From Clostridia bacterium (GTDB lineage Bacteria; Bacillota; Clostridia; Oscillospirales; Acutalibacteraceae), in contig JAFYUI010000028.1 in the NCBI GenBank assembly GCA_017549565.1, positions 1 through 41,787 of the forward strand: a DNA stretch of 41,787 nt. The letters are read 5' to 3'. A program made the translations under genes and the position numbers. Shown one piece after another: positions 25,116 through 31,143 of this stretch. The first letter of the stretch is position 1. Every line of letters starts with the position of its first letter. Below the pieces are notes generated by a model. That model saw only the letters and a list, made by a program, of their open reading frames with translations, was not told where the DNA came from and searched no databases.

Positions 25116-27607
25116 TATTTCTTCAGTCCTAATTTCTCTACTGCGTTTTCACGCATTTTATATTTCAAAATTTTACCTGCGGCATTCATTGGGAAAGCAT
25201 CAACAAAGTCATAATAACGCGGCACCTTATGTCTTGCCATATGGTCGGCAATATACTGACGCATTTCATCCTCAGTCATACTTTCGCCATCTTTTAAAAT
25301 GATGCAGGCCATAATTTCTTCGCCGTATTTTTCGTCCGGCACACCGATAACCTGAACATCGCTAACCTTGGGACAGGTGTAAATAAATTCCTCAATTTCC
25401 TTGGGGTAAATATTTTCACCACCACGAATTATCATATCCTTTAAACGACCTGTTATACGGTAATTACCGTCATCATCCTTACAAGCAAGGTCGCCTGTAT
25501 GAAGCCAGCCGTCCTTATCAATGGCCTCGGCTGTGGCTTTGGGCATTTTGTAATAGCCCTTCATAATATTATATCCACGAGCAACAAATTCGCCATTAAC
25601 ACCGTTTTCGCAGTCCTCCCCTGTTTCGGGGTTAATAATTTTACATTCAACATTTGCAAAAGCGCTGCCAACAGTTTCGGTGCGAACCTCCAAGCTGTCA
25701 TAATAACGGCTCATAGTGCATCCCGGGGCTGCTTCAGTTTGACCGTAAACCGACACGATTTCACGCATATTCATATCAACGGTTGCGCGTTTCATAAGGT
25801 CGGCAGGACAGTTTGCACCCGCCATAATACCAACACGCATATATGAAAAGTCGGTTTTTGCAAAGTCAGGATGCTCCATCATTGCAATAAACATTGTGGG
25901 AACACCATTAAAGGTTGTGATATGCTCGTTATTAACGCAAGCAAGTGCTGATTTTGGTGAAAAATAAGGAAGCGGTGACATTGTAGCACCGTGTGTCATT
26001 GCGGCAGTCATTGAAAGCACCATACCAAAGCAATGGAACATTGGCACCTGAATCATCATTCTGTCGGCGGTGGAAAGCTCCATCTGGTCGCCGATAAACT
26101 TACCGTTGTTTACAACATTATAGTGTGTAAGCATTACACCCTTTGGAAAACCTGTTGTGCCCGAGGTGTACTGCATATTGCAAACATCATCCTTATCAAC
26201 GCGGGATGCCATGCGATAAACCTCTGACAATGGCACCTGACCTGCACGGTCAATGGCATTTTCCCAAGTAAGACAACCCTTTTGCTTAAAGCCGACGGTG
26301 ATAACATTGCGTAAAAACGGCAAGCGCTTACTGTGAAGCAAATCGCCAGCTTTTGTGCTTTCAAGTTCGGGGCAAAGCTCGGCAATAATTTCGCCGTATT
26401 TACAGTCCTTTGCACCCTCGGTCATAATAAGTGTATGTGTGTCAGACTGCCTTAAAAGGTATTCAATTTCGTGTATTTTATAAGCGGTATTAACCGTTAC
26501 AAGAACAGCGCCAAGCTTTACAGTTGCCCAAAACGCAATATACCATTGCGGCACATTAGACGCCCAAACCGCAACATGTGTACCCGCTTTTACACCCAAG
26601 GATATGAGCGTACGGGCAAATTCATCAACATCATCACGGAATTCACTATATGTTCTTGTATAGTCAAGGGTTGTATATTTAAAAGCATATTGGTCTGGAA
26701 ATTCTTCAACAACCCTGTCAAGCATTTGTGAAAATGTGTTGTCAATCAAACGGTTTCTTTCCCAAATATAGCAGCCGGTGTGAGCGCGGTTAAAGTAAAG
26801 CGAATTATCGCTTTTTGAAGTGTCGCTAAACTGCTTCATATAGGTAACAAACTGTGAAAAAATGATTTCCAAATCGTCAATTTCTTCACACCACTCAGGC
26901 ACCCATTCAAGCGAAACAAAGCCATCAAAATTAACCGAACGAAGCGCCAAAATCATATCAGCGATAGGCATTTCACCCTCGCCAAGCAAACGAAATTCTA
27001 CACCCCTGTCAGTTTTAACAGCATCCTTTAAATGCACCTGCTTTACATAAGCACCAAGGTTTTTAATTGTGGTTTCGGCATCCTCTTTATTGTAAAAATA
27101 AGGTGCGTACATATCCCAAAGCGCCGCCAAGCTATCAGATGCGAAGCTGTCAAGCAAATCACGAAGCTTTGCGGTGTCAGCAAACACACCCGAGGTTTCA
27201 AGCAACAACACAACCTCGTTCTTTTCGGCAATCGGCAAAATTTCGGCTATAACACCGCGGATATATTCTATATCCTCAAAGTCGTATGCTTTAATACGAA
27301 CATAGGGTATATGCAAATTGTTTGCAATTTCTATGCAAGCCAAAATTTCTTTTAAAGTAGCATCCTTTTCGGTGGCATTTGCCAAATTGCAAATGCTGTC
27401 AATACAAGGTATGCCAAGCTTTTTTTCATAAAGCTTTCTAAGTGTTTTAGGGGCGGCCGATGCGTGAAAAGCACCATCCTTTTGGGTAAAAAGCTCGTTA
27501 TGAATATTGTGAAGCTCTATACCCTGAAATTTTAAATCAACGGCAATGTCGCAAAAATCATCAAAGCTGCGGCCGTGCCAACCCTTTGTTGAAAAAGATA
27601 ATTTCAT
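25115..27607 (-). CDS. Fusion: sugar-isomerase-like TIM barrel + AMP-forming acyl-CoA synthetase
   Basis: 830 residues in one frame. Residues 1-260 are a xylose-isomerase-like TIM barrel (PF01261) with the expected metal ligands Glu137 ('LLLETSG'), Asp165 ('LWDMYAPY'), His192 ('KQVHLKDA') and Glu234 ('VSLEWVPEW'). Residues about 285-830 are an AMP-binding synthetase: P-loop 'YTSGTTGFPKG' (480-490), 'VYGQTEAAPG', 'GWLHTGDLACKDDDGNYRITGR', 'IIRGGENIYPKEIEEF' and catalytic Lys812 in 'AAGKILKYKMR'. Both halves look catalytically complete. Known: such synthetases make acyl-CoA through an acyl-AMP. I infer that the barrel forms or reshapes an acid which the second half activates. The substrate is unknown. 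It begins five bases after the LeuA-like gene. Confidence 0.85.
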   Translation of the reverse strand: MKLSFSTKGWHGRSFDDFCDIAVDLKFQGIELHNIHNELFTQKDGAFHASAAPKTLRKLYEKKLGIPCIDSICNLANATEKDATLKEILACIEIANNLHIPYVRIKAYDFEDIEYIRGVIAEILPIAEKNEVVLLLETSGVFADTAKLRDLLDSFASDSLAALWDMYAPYFYNKEDAETTIKNLGAYVKQVHLKDAVKTDRGVEFRLLGEGEMPIADMILALRSVNFDGFVSLEWVPEWCEEIDDLEIIFSQFVTYMKQFSDTSKSDNSLYFNRAHTGCYIWERNRLIDNTFSQMLDRVVEEFPDQYAFKYTTLDYTRTYSEFRDDVDEFARTLISLGVKAGTHVAVWASNVPQWYIAFWATVKLGAVLVTVNTAYKIHEIEYLLRQSDTHTLIMTEGAKDCKYGEIIAELCPELESTKAGDLLHSKRLPFLRNVITVGFKQKGCLTWENAIDRAGQVPLSEVYRMASRVDKDDVCNMQYTSGTTGFPKGVMLTHYNVVNNGKFIGDQMELSTADRMMIQVPMFHCFGMVLSMTAAMTHGATMSPLPYFSPKSALACVNNEHITTFNGVPTMFIAMMEHPDFAKTDFSYMRVGIMAGANCPADLMKRATVDMNMREIVSVYGQTEAAPGCTMSRYYDSLEVRTETVGSAFANVECKIINPETGEDCENGVNGEFVARGYNIMKGYYKMPKATAEAIDKDGWLHTGDLACKDDDGNYRITGRLKDMIIRGGENIYPKEIEEFIYTCPKVSDVQVIGVPDEKYGEEIMACIILKDGESMTEDEMRQYIADHMARHKVPRYYDFVDAFPMNAAGKILKYKMRENAVEKLGLKK

Positions 27608-27612
27608 TAAAT

Positions 27613-28965
27613 TTATGCCTCCTCGTAAACAATTTTGTTTACAGCATTTATATACGCCTTAATAGCGGCGGCGATAATATCGGTAGAAATACCGTTACCC
27701 GAATAAAGCTTGCCGTTCACACGAAGCTTTACAACGGCGTTACCCATAGCGCCCTTACCTTCGGTAACCGACTGAATTTGAAAATCGTCAAGCTCGTAAC
27801 GGCAACCAATGATTTGTTCAATGGCGTGGAAAGCCGCATCAATAGGGCCGTCACCCGTGCTGATGCCCTGCTTTTGTTCGCCCTTAACATCAAGTGTGAT
27901 TTGTGCCGAAGCAGTAATAATATTACCGCTGTTTACAACAAAGTTTACAAGCTTAAAGGTGGGCTCAACCTGAAGTGCAACAGTAGCTACAATAGCATCA
28001 AGCTCTTTTGAAGTTACCTTTCGGTTTGCAGCAACACGCAAAAATTCTTCATAAACCTTTGCACTGTCATCCTCTGACAAATCATAACCAAGGCGTGAAA
28101 CTGTATCTAAAACAGTTTGCTTGTCATCACTTTCGGTCAATGACAATTCATCGGTTAAATCATCGGCTTTAACAAAATCCTTTGTGTCATTAGCATTGCC
28201 CATAATCCAATCAATTTGGTTTATAATGCGATTAAGCTGTGTGTATTTGACAGAGCTTTCGATATTTAAATTATTTCCGCAATTTTTAATAACGCCTGCA
28301 AAGGTTAAAAGGTCAATTTCGTTTGAAACTGCGGTTTTAACTGTGTTTGCGCCATTTTTAACTGCCATAACTGCATTTGCCACAGCAAGACCGTTTTTGT
28401 TTTCGCAAACAACACCGTCAACTGCCAAATCCTTTACAAATGCGCCAAATTCATCAGGCATCATTTCGGCGGCAGTGTCACAAACTGTAATTACATTAGC
28501 GCCCGCATTTCTTGCAGCGCTTATTGCTTCTTTCAAGAAGTCCACTTCGGCACGGGTTGCGTCCACGGCAACAAATTCAACATCCGAAATTTTTTCTTTT
28601 GCGTACGAAACCAATTCTTCAATAAGCTTTAACATTTTATCCGGCTTTTTATGTAAGCTGTACTCCATACCGACAGTTGACACGGGAAGTTCAATTCTAA
28701 CCCTGCCCTTTGCGGCAGTATTAAGCGCCAAAACTGCATCATCAATACCTTTTTTAGTAGGCGCAGCAGCAAGTGATAAAACCGCATTTTTTACAAAATA
28801 TGCAATGGTTTTAACAAGCAAAGTGTCGGTTTTAACATTTTCCATTATTGGAAGTTCAATAGCTGAAACCGATAGCTTTTCAAGCTGTCTTGCTATTTCA
28901 ATTTTCTCCTTAAAACTGAAATTTGCCTTTAAAGATAAAGTTCTGTCAGCGATTTTGATGTTCAT
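27613..28965 (-). CDS. LeuA-like protein lacking catalytic motifs, with intact LeuA regulatory domain
   Basis: 450 residues from the ATG at 28965 (AGAGGA upstream); the open frame continues upstream only because the T-box leader has no stops. Residues 1-255 align with the isopropylmalate/citramalate synthase barrel, e.g. 'NFSFKEKIEIARQLEKL' and 'VITVCDTAAEMMPDEF'. But the N-terminal TLRDGEQ motif is replaced by 'RTLSLKANF', losing the catalytic Arg and metal-binding Asp, and the HxHND metal site is replaced by 'VCENKNGLAVANA'. The C-terminal LeuA dimer/regulatory domain (about 330-445) is well kept ('QGISTGDGPIDAAFHAIEQII', 'NGISTDIIAAAIKAYINAVN'). It is about 60 residues shorter than LeuA. 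It may be a pseudoenzyme, an effector sensor or an enzyme with new chemistry. Confidence 0.8.
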   Translation of the reverse strand: MNIKIADRTLSLKANFSFKEKIEIARQLEKLSVSAIELPIMENVKTDTLLVKTIAYFVKNAVLSLAAAPTKKGIDDAVLALNTAAKGRVRIELPVSTVGMEYSLHKKPDKMLKLIEELVSYAKEKISDVEFVAVDATRAEVDFLKEAISAARNAGANVITVCDTAAEMMPDEFGAFVKDLAVDGVVCENKNGLAVANAVMAVKNGANTVKTAVSNEIDLLTFAGVIKNCGNNLNIESSVKYTQLNRIINQIDWIMGNANDTKDFVKADDLTDELSLTESDDKQTVLDTVSRLGYDLSEDDSAKVYEEFLRVAANRKVTSKELDAIVATVALQVEPTFKLVNFVVNSGNIITASAQITLDVKGEQKQGISTGDGPIDAAFHAIEQIIGCRYELDDFQIQSVTEGKGAMGNAVVKLRVNGKLYSGNGISTDIIAAAIKAYINAVNKIVYEEA

Positions 28966-28980
28966 AAAAAATCCTCTTTC

Positions 28981-29273
28981 AAAATAAAAAATAAAGCCCT
29001 GAGACTGCAACAAAGCAATCTCAGGGACGAAAGTTTTCGCGGTACCACCCTGATTACCGTTTTTAAAAACGGTCACTCGATAAAGCTCTAACAAGCTTTT
29101 TGCCAAGATAACGGGGCAAGCCGTAGCCACTTACTATAATTTCAGAAGCTCTGCTCAGGAACGAGACTTGCACTTTTTGACCGTACCACCTTGCACCGAA
29201 ATGGCGGCTCTCTTAAACGGGTGAAAAAAGCAATAATTCCGTCAACGCATTTAATATAATGATATTAAAATAT
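28981..29273 (-). promoter_or_regulatory. T-box riboswitch leader (tRNA-sensing) of the LeuA-like/met operon
   Basis: Reading leftward the elements occur in canonical order: AAGAGAG (about 29207-29213), the GGTGCAAGG loop, CCTGAGC...TTCTGAA with a following AGTAAG, stem III (perfect palindrome 29056-29073), the T-box AGGGTGGTACCGCG (29038-29051) and GTCCC pairing to make the antiterminator, then the terminator (28997-29026) with a T-rich tail. The specifier triplet, judged by its place just before TGAA/AGTA, reads TTC (Phe); CTT (Leu) is the alternative one base away. Uncharged cognate tRNA binding should favour read-through into the operon. Confidence 0.85.
28985..29026 (-). terminator. T-box intrinsic terminator
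   Basis: CCCTGAGATTGC and GCAGTCTCAGGG pair over 12 bases (one G-U) around a short TTTGTT loop at 28997-29026, followed leftward by CTTTATTTTTTATTTT. The CCCTG arm is shared with the antiterminator, so the two structures exclude each other. Confidence 0.88.
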
Positions 29274-29279
29274 AAAATG

Positions 29280-29308
29280 ATTATAACACCCCTAAACCGC
29301 TTTGTCAA
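29280..29308 (-). promoter_or_regulatory. Consensus SigA promoter of the T-box operon
   Basis: A perfect TTGACA (29303-29308), 17 bases, and a perfect TATAAT (29280-29285) reading leftward. Transcription should start near 29273, some 308 bases before the LeuA-like start codon. The promoter lies inside the hairpin described at 29286-29326. Confidence 0.9.
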
Positions 29309-29326
29309 GCGTTTTAAGGGTGTTTT
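29286..29326. terminator. Long hairpin between abrB and the T-box operon, overlapping its promoter
   Basis: Reading leftward, AACACCCTTAAAACGCTT pairs with AAGCGGTTTAGGGGTGTT over 18 positions with one mismatch and one G-U, around a four-base loop. On the plus strand the stem is followed by TTTTTT. On the minus strand, from abrB, the tail is only moderately U-rich. It can stop abrB transcription, and its DNA includes the -35 and spacer of the next promoter. Confidence 0.65.
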
Positions 29327-29334
29327 TTAAATTA

Positions 29335-29592
29335 TTAAAGTTGGTCTTTAAGTTCTTTAAGCTTATCAATACAGTTAACACAAATTTTATGACCATTGTA
29401 TTTCACAAGCTCATCCATTTTGTTACACAAAAAACAGGCGGGTCTGTGTTTTCTTAAAATAATACAATCGTCTTGAATGAAAATTTCAACACTGTCAACA
29501 TTGCTTTCAATGTTTAACTGTTTGCGAATTTCTTTTGGGATTACCACCCTGCCCATTGAGTCAATATCACGAACAATACCTCTTGCTTCCAT
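29335..29592 (-). CDS. abrB: AbrB/SpoVT-family transcriptional regulator with C-terminal cysteine motif
   Basis: 85 residues, ATG start with a strong GGAGG site eight bases upstream. The N-terminal swapped-hairpin domain is typical of AbrB: 'ARGIVRDIDSMGRVVIPKEIRKQL'-type sequence across residues 3-26, then 'VEIFIQDDCIILRKH'. The C-terminus has two CxxC pairs (Cys54/Cys57 and Cys72/Cys75) that look like a small zinc-binding knuckle, a form common in Clostridia and different from Bacillus AbrB. Known: AbrB proteins repress post-exponential genes by binding AT-rich DNA. A dyad overlaps its own promoter, which would suit autoregulation (inference). Confidence 0.88.
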   Translation of the reverse strand: MEARGIVRDIDSMGRVVIPKEIRKQLNIESNVDSVEIFIQDDCIILRKHRPACFLCNKMDELVKYNGHKICVNCIDKLKELKDQL

Positions 29593-29621
29593 TAAGCATA
29601 CCTCCGTAAAATACTGAAAGT

Positions 29622-29650
29622 ATTATAACACTTTTGACAAAAAATGTCAA
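29622..29650 (-). promoter_or_regulatory. Consensus promoter of abrB with a dyad over the -35
   Basis: Reading leftward TTGACA (29645-29650), 17 bases, TATAAT (29622-29627). The -35 hexamer is the left half of TTGACA-N5-TGTCAA (29634-29650), a perfect dyad that could be an operator. The promoter begins two bases after the ung stop codon. Confidence 0.85.
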
Positions 29651-29652
29651 TA

Positions 29653-30309
29653 TTACCAATTTATTGGTTCTAAACCATTGGCTTCTAAAATTTCATTTGT
29701 CTTAGAAAAGTGCTTGCAGCCAAAAAATCCGCGATAAGCCGAAAGCGGACTTGGATGCACCGCCGTAAGCTTTTTATGAATTGGGTTTGTAATAATTTGT
29801 GCCTTTTTTTGCGCAGGACTTCCCCACAGTAAAAATACAACGGGGGTTTTCTTTTTATTAAGCTCACTTATAATTCGGTCGGTAAACACTTCCCACCCCT
29901 TATCCTTATGGCTTTGGGGCTGACCTTCACGAACGGTTAGCACATTATTAAGCATTAAAACGCCCTGCTTTGCCCAATGGGTAAGGTCACCGCTTTGGGT
30001 GACAGGTCTGCCGACATCGTCATAAAGCTCTTTGAAAATATTGTTAAGCGATGGTGGTGGCTTCACACCCTCTCTAACCGAAAAGCAAAGCCCATGCGCC
30101 TGATTAAAGCCGTGATATGGGTCTTGCCCGATTATAACCACCTTTGTATCCGAAAAGGAGGTGTATTTTAAAGCGTTAAAAACATCTCTCTTAGGGGGAT
30201 ACACGGTGTGTTTATCATAATCCTCGTGCAAAAAAGCAAAAAGCCCCGTTAAATAGGGCTTTTCCCACTCATCTTTTAAAATTTCATCCCAATCATTGTT
30301 CAGTTTCAT
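29653..30309 (-). CDS. ung: Uracil-DNA glycosylase
   Basis: 218 residues, full family-1 UDG. The water-activating motif GQDPYH is at 61-66 (Asp63), 'GLCFSV' follows, and the minor-groove loop 'HPSPLSAYRGFFGC' starts at His185. It removes uracil from DNA at the start of base-excision repair. The start codon lies 17 bases inside the end of the upstream regulator gene, so the two are translated from one message, and no separate promoter is visible. It is an unusual partner for a membrane-bound XRE regulator. Confidence 0.95.
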   Translation of the reverse strand: MKLNNDWDEILKDEWEKPYLTGLFAFLHEDYDKHTVYPPKRDVFNALKYTSFSDTKVVIIGQDPYHGFNQAHGLCFSVREGVKPPPSLNNIFKELYDDVGRPVTQSGDLTHWAKQGVLMLNNVLTVREGQPQSHKDKGWEVFTDRIISELNKKKTPVVFLLWGSPAQKKAQIITNPIHKKLTAVHPSPLSAYRGFFGCKHFSKTNEILEANGLEPINW

Positions 30310-30889
30310 TGTTCTTCCACGTCCTTGACAAGATTATAATTGCAATTTGCAGCGGGATGCCAATGAACAAAATTTTCCAAATATTTGCTATACTTAAAAA
30401 TTGAAGCGCAAAACAAATTAAAAGCGACCAAATCAACACAGATAAAAGCCAAAAAAGAGCTTTTCTTTTATGCCAAACACAGTCGAAAATTATTGACGCA
30501 ACACAACTTGCGGGTACTGCCCACAAAAATAATATCCACATCCATTTTCCTGTTGTGAAAATGTCAAAAATAACGAAAAGTAAAAGTGCAACAAACCAAA
30601 TACCAACAATTGTTAAATTTGTTATACTGATATAAATACGCTTTTTATCATCGTTTTTAATGGGTTGCGGAATTACAACCTCGTCACCGATTATATAGTC
30701 AAGACTAACACCGTAAAGCTTGCTAATCTTATAAAAAACCTCGACCGATGGCAAGGATTCACCCTTTTCCCATTTGGAAATTGCCTTGTCAGAATAGCAA
30801 AGCTTTTCGGCAAGCTCTGCCTGGGTTAACTTATTACGTTTTCTAAGATATAAAAGTTTTTTTCCTATAATTTCATTTAAATTTTCCAT
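30293..30889 (-). CDS. XRE-family regulator with membrane-spanning C-terminal domain
   Basis: 198 residues. Residues 8-68 are a clear HTH_3 domain ('GKKLLYLRKRNKLTQAELAEKL', 'SDKAISKWEKGESLPSVEVFYKI', 'YGVSLDYIIGDE' in order). After a short linker come four hydrophobic segments (about 85-110, 115-132, 140-163 and 168-188). Known: such HTH-plus-membrane proteins are frequent in Firmicutes; they may sense membrane or small-molecule signals, but targets are rarely known. The ATG at 30889 is six bases after the -10 hexamer, so the message is predicted to be leaderless. It overlaps ung by 17 bases. Confidence 0.85.
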   Translation of the reverse strand: MENLNEIIGKKLLYLRKRNKLTQAELAEKLCYSDKAISKWEKGESLPSVEVFYKISKLYGVSLDYIIGDEVVIPQPIKNDDKKRIYISITNLTIVGIWFVALLLFVIFDIFTTGKWMWILFLWAVPASCVASIIFDCVWHKRKALFWLLSVLIWSLLICFALQFLSIANIWKILFIGIPLQIAIIILSRTWKNNETEQ

Positions 30890-30895
30890 AAATTC

Positions 30896-30924
30896 ATTAT
30901 ACCATTTTAAAATAATTTAGTCAA
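30896..30924 (-). promoter_or_regulatory. Promoter of the XRE-ung unit, predicting a leaderless message
   Basis: Reading leftward TTGACT (30919-30924), 17 bases, TATAAT (30896-30901). Six bases separate the -10 from the A of the ATG at 30889, so the expected +1 falls on the start codon itself. No ribosome site exists. Confidence 0.8.
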
Positions 30925-30969
30925 TAAATTAAAATATTTTGCCGATATTATAAAATAAGGGGTGATTTT

Positions 30970-31143
30970 TTGGGTATTATACAGTGCGCCGAAAACTGCC
31001 GTTTTCAAAACGACGGTTACTGCGCGTTAGACTATTGCTGCAACATAAATTCAACCGAACACACTTGTCCTTATTTTATTTCAAAATCATTTAACAGCAT
31101 CGATTGCCTGTCGCAAATTGCTGACACCGATAAGGTCGATTGA
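30970..31143 (+). CDS. Small cysteine-rich protein of clostridial type (57 residues)
   Basis: A TTG at 30970 preceded by AAGGGGTGAT opens a frame of 57 codons ending in TGA at 31141-31143. The product begins 'MGIIQCAENCRFQNDGYCAL' and contains six cysteines (6, 10, 18, 23, 24, 33) in its first half. From memory, the CxxxC-x(7)-C start resembles a family of about 60-residue clostridial proteins that databases label, misleadingly, as hydroxymyristoyl-ACP dehydratase. Function is unknown; metal binding is possible. Its last 57 bases overlap the end of radA on the other strand, so only the first two thirds evolves freely. It is divergent from the leaderless XRE gene. Confidence 0.65.
   Translation: MGIIQCAENCRFQNDGYCALDYCCNINSTEHTCPYFISKSFNSIDCLSQIADTDKVD

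Noticed and set aside
28121-28987. Plus-strand open frame of 288 codons antisense to the LeuA-like gene
   Set aside because: Serine- and alanine-rich shadow of the real gene; no ribosome site or recognisable domain, and it overlaps the start region of the opposite gene.
28966-29130. N-terminal extension of the LeuA-like gene by 55 codons
   Set aside because: This stretch encodes the T-box and terminator structures; the ATG at 28965 has a proper ribosome site and matches the family N-terminus.
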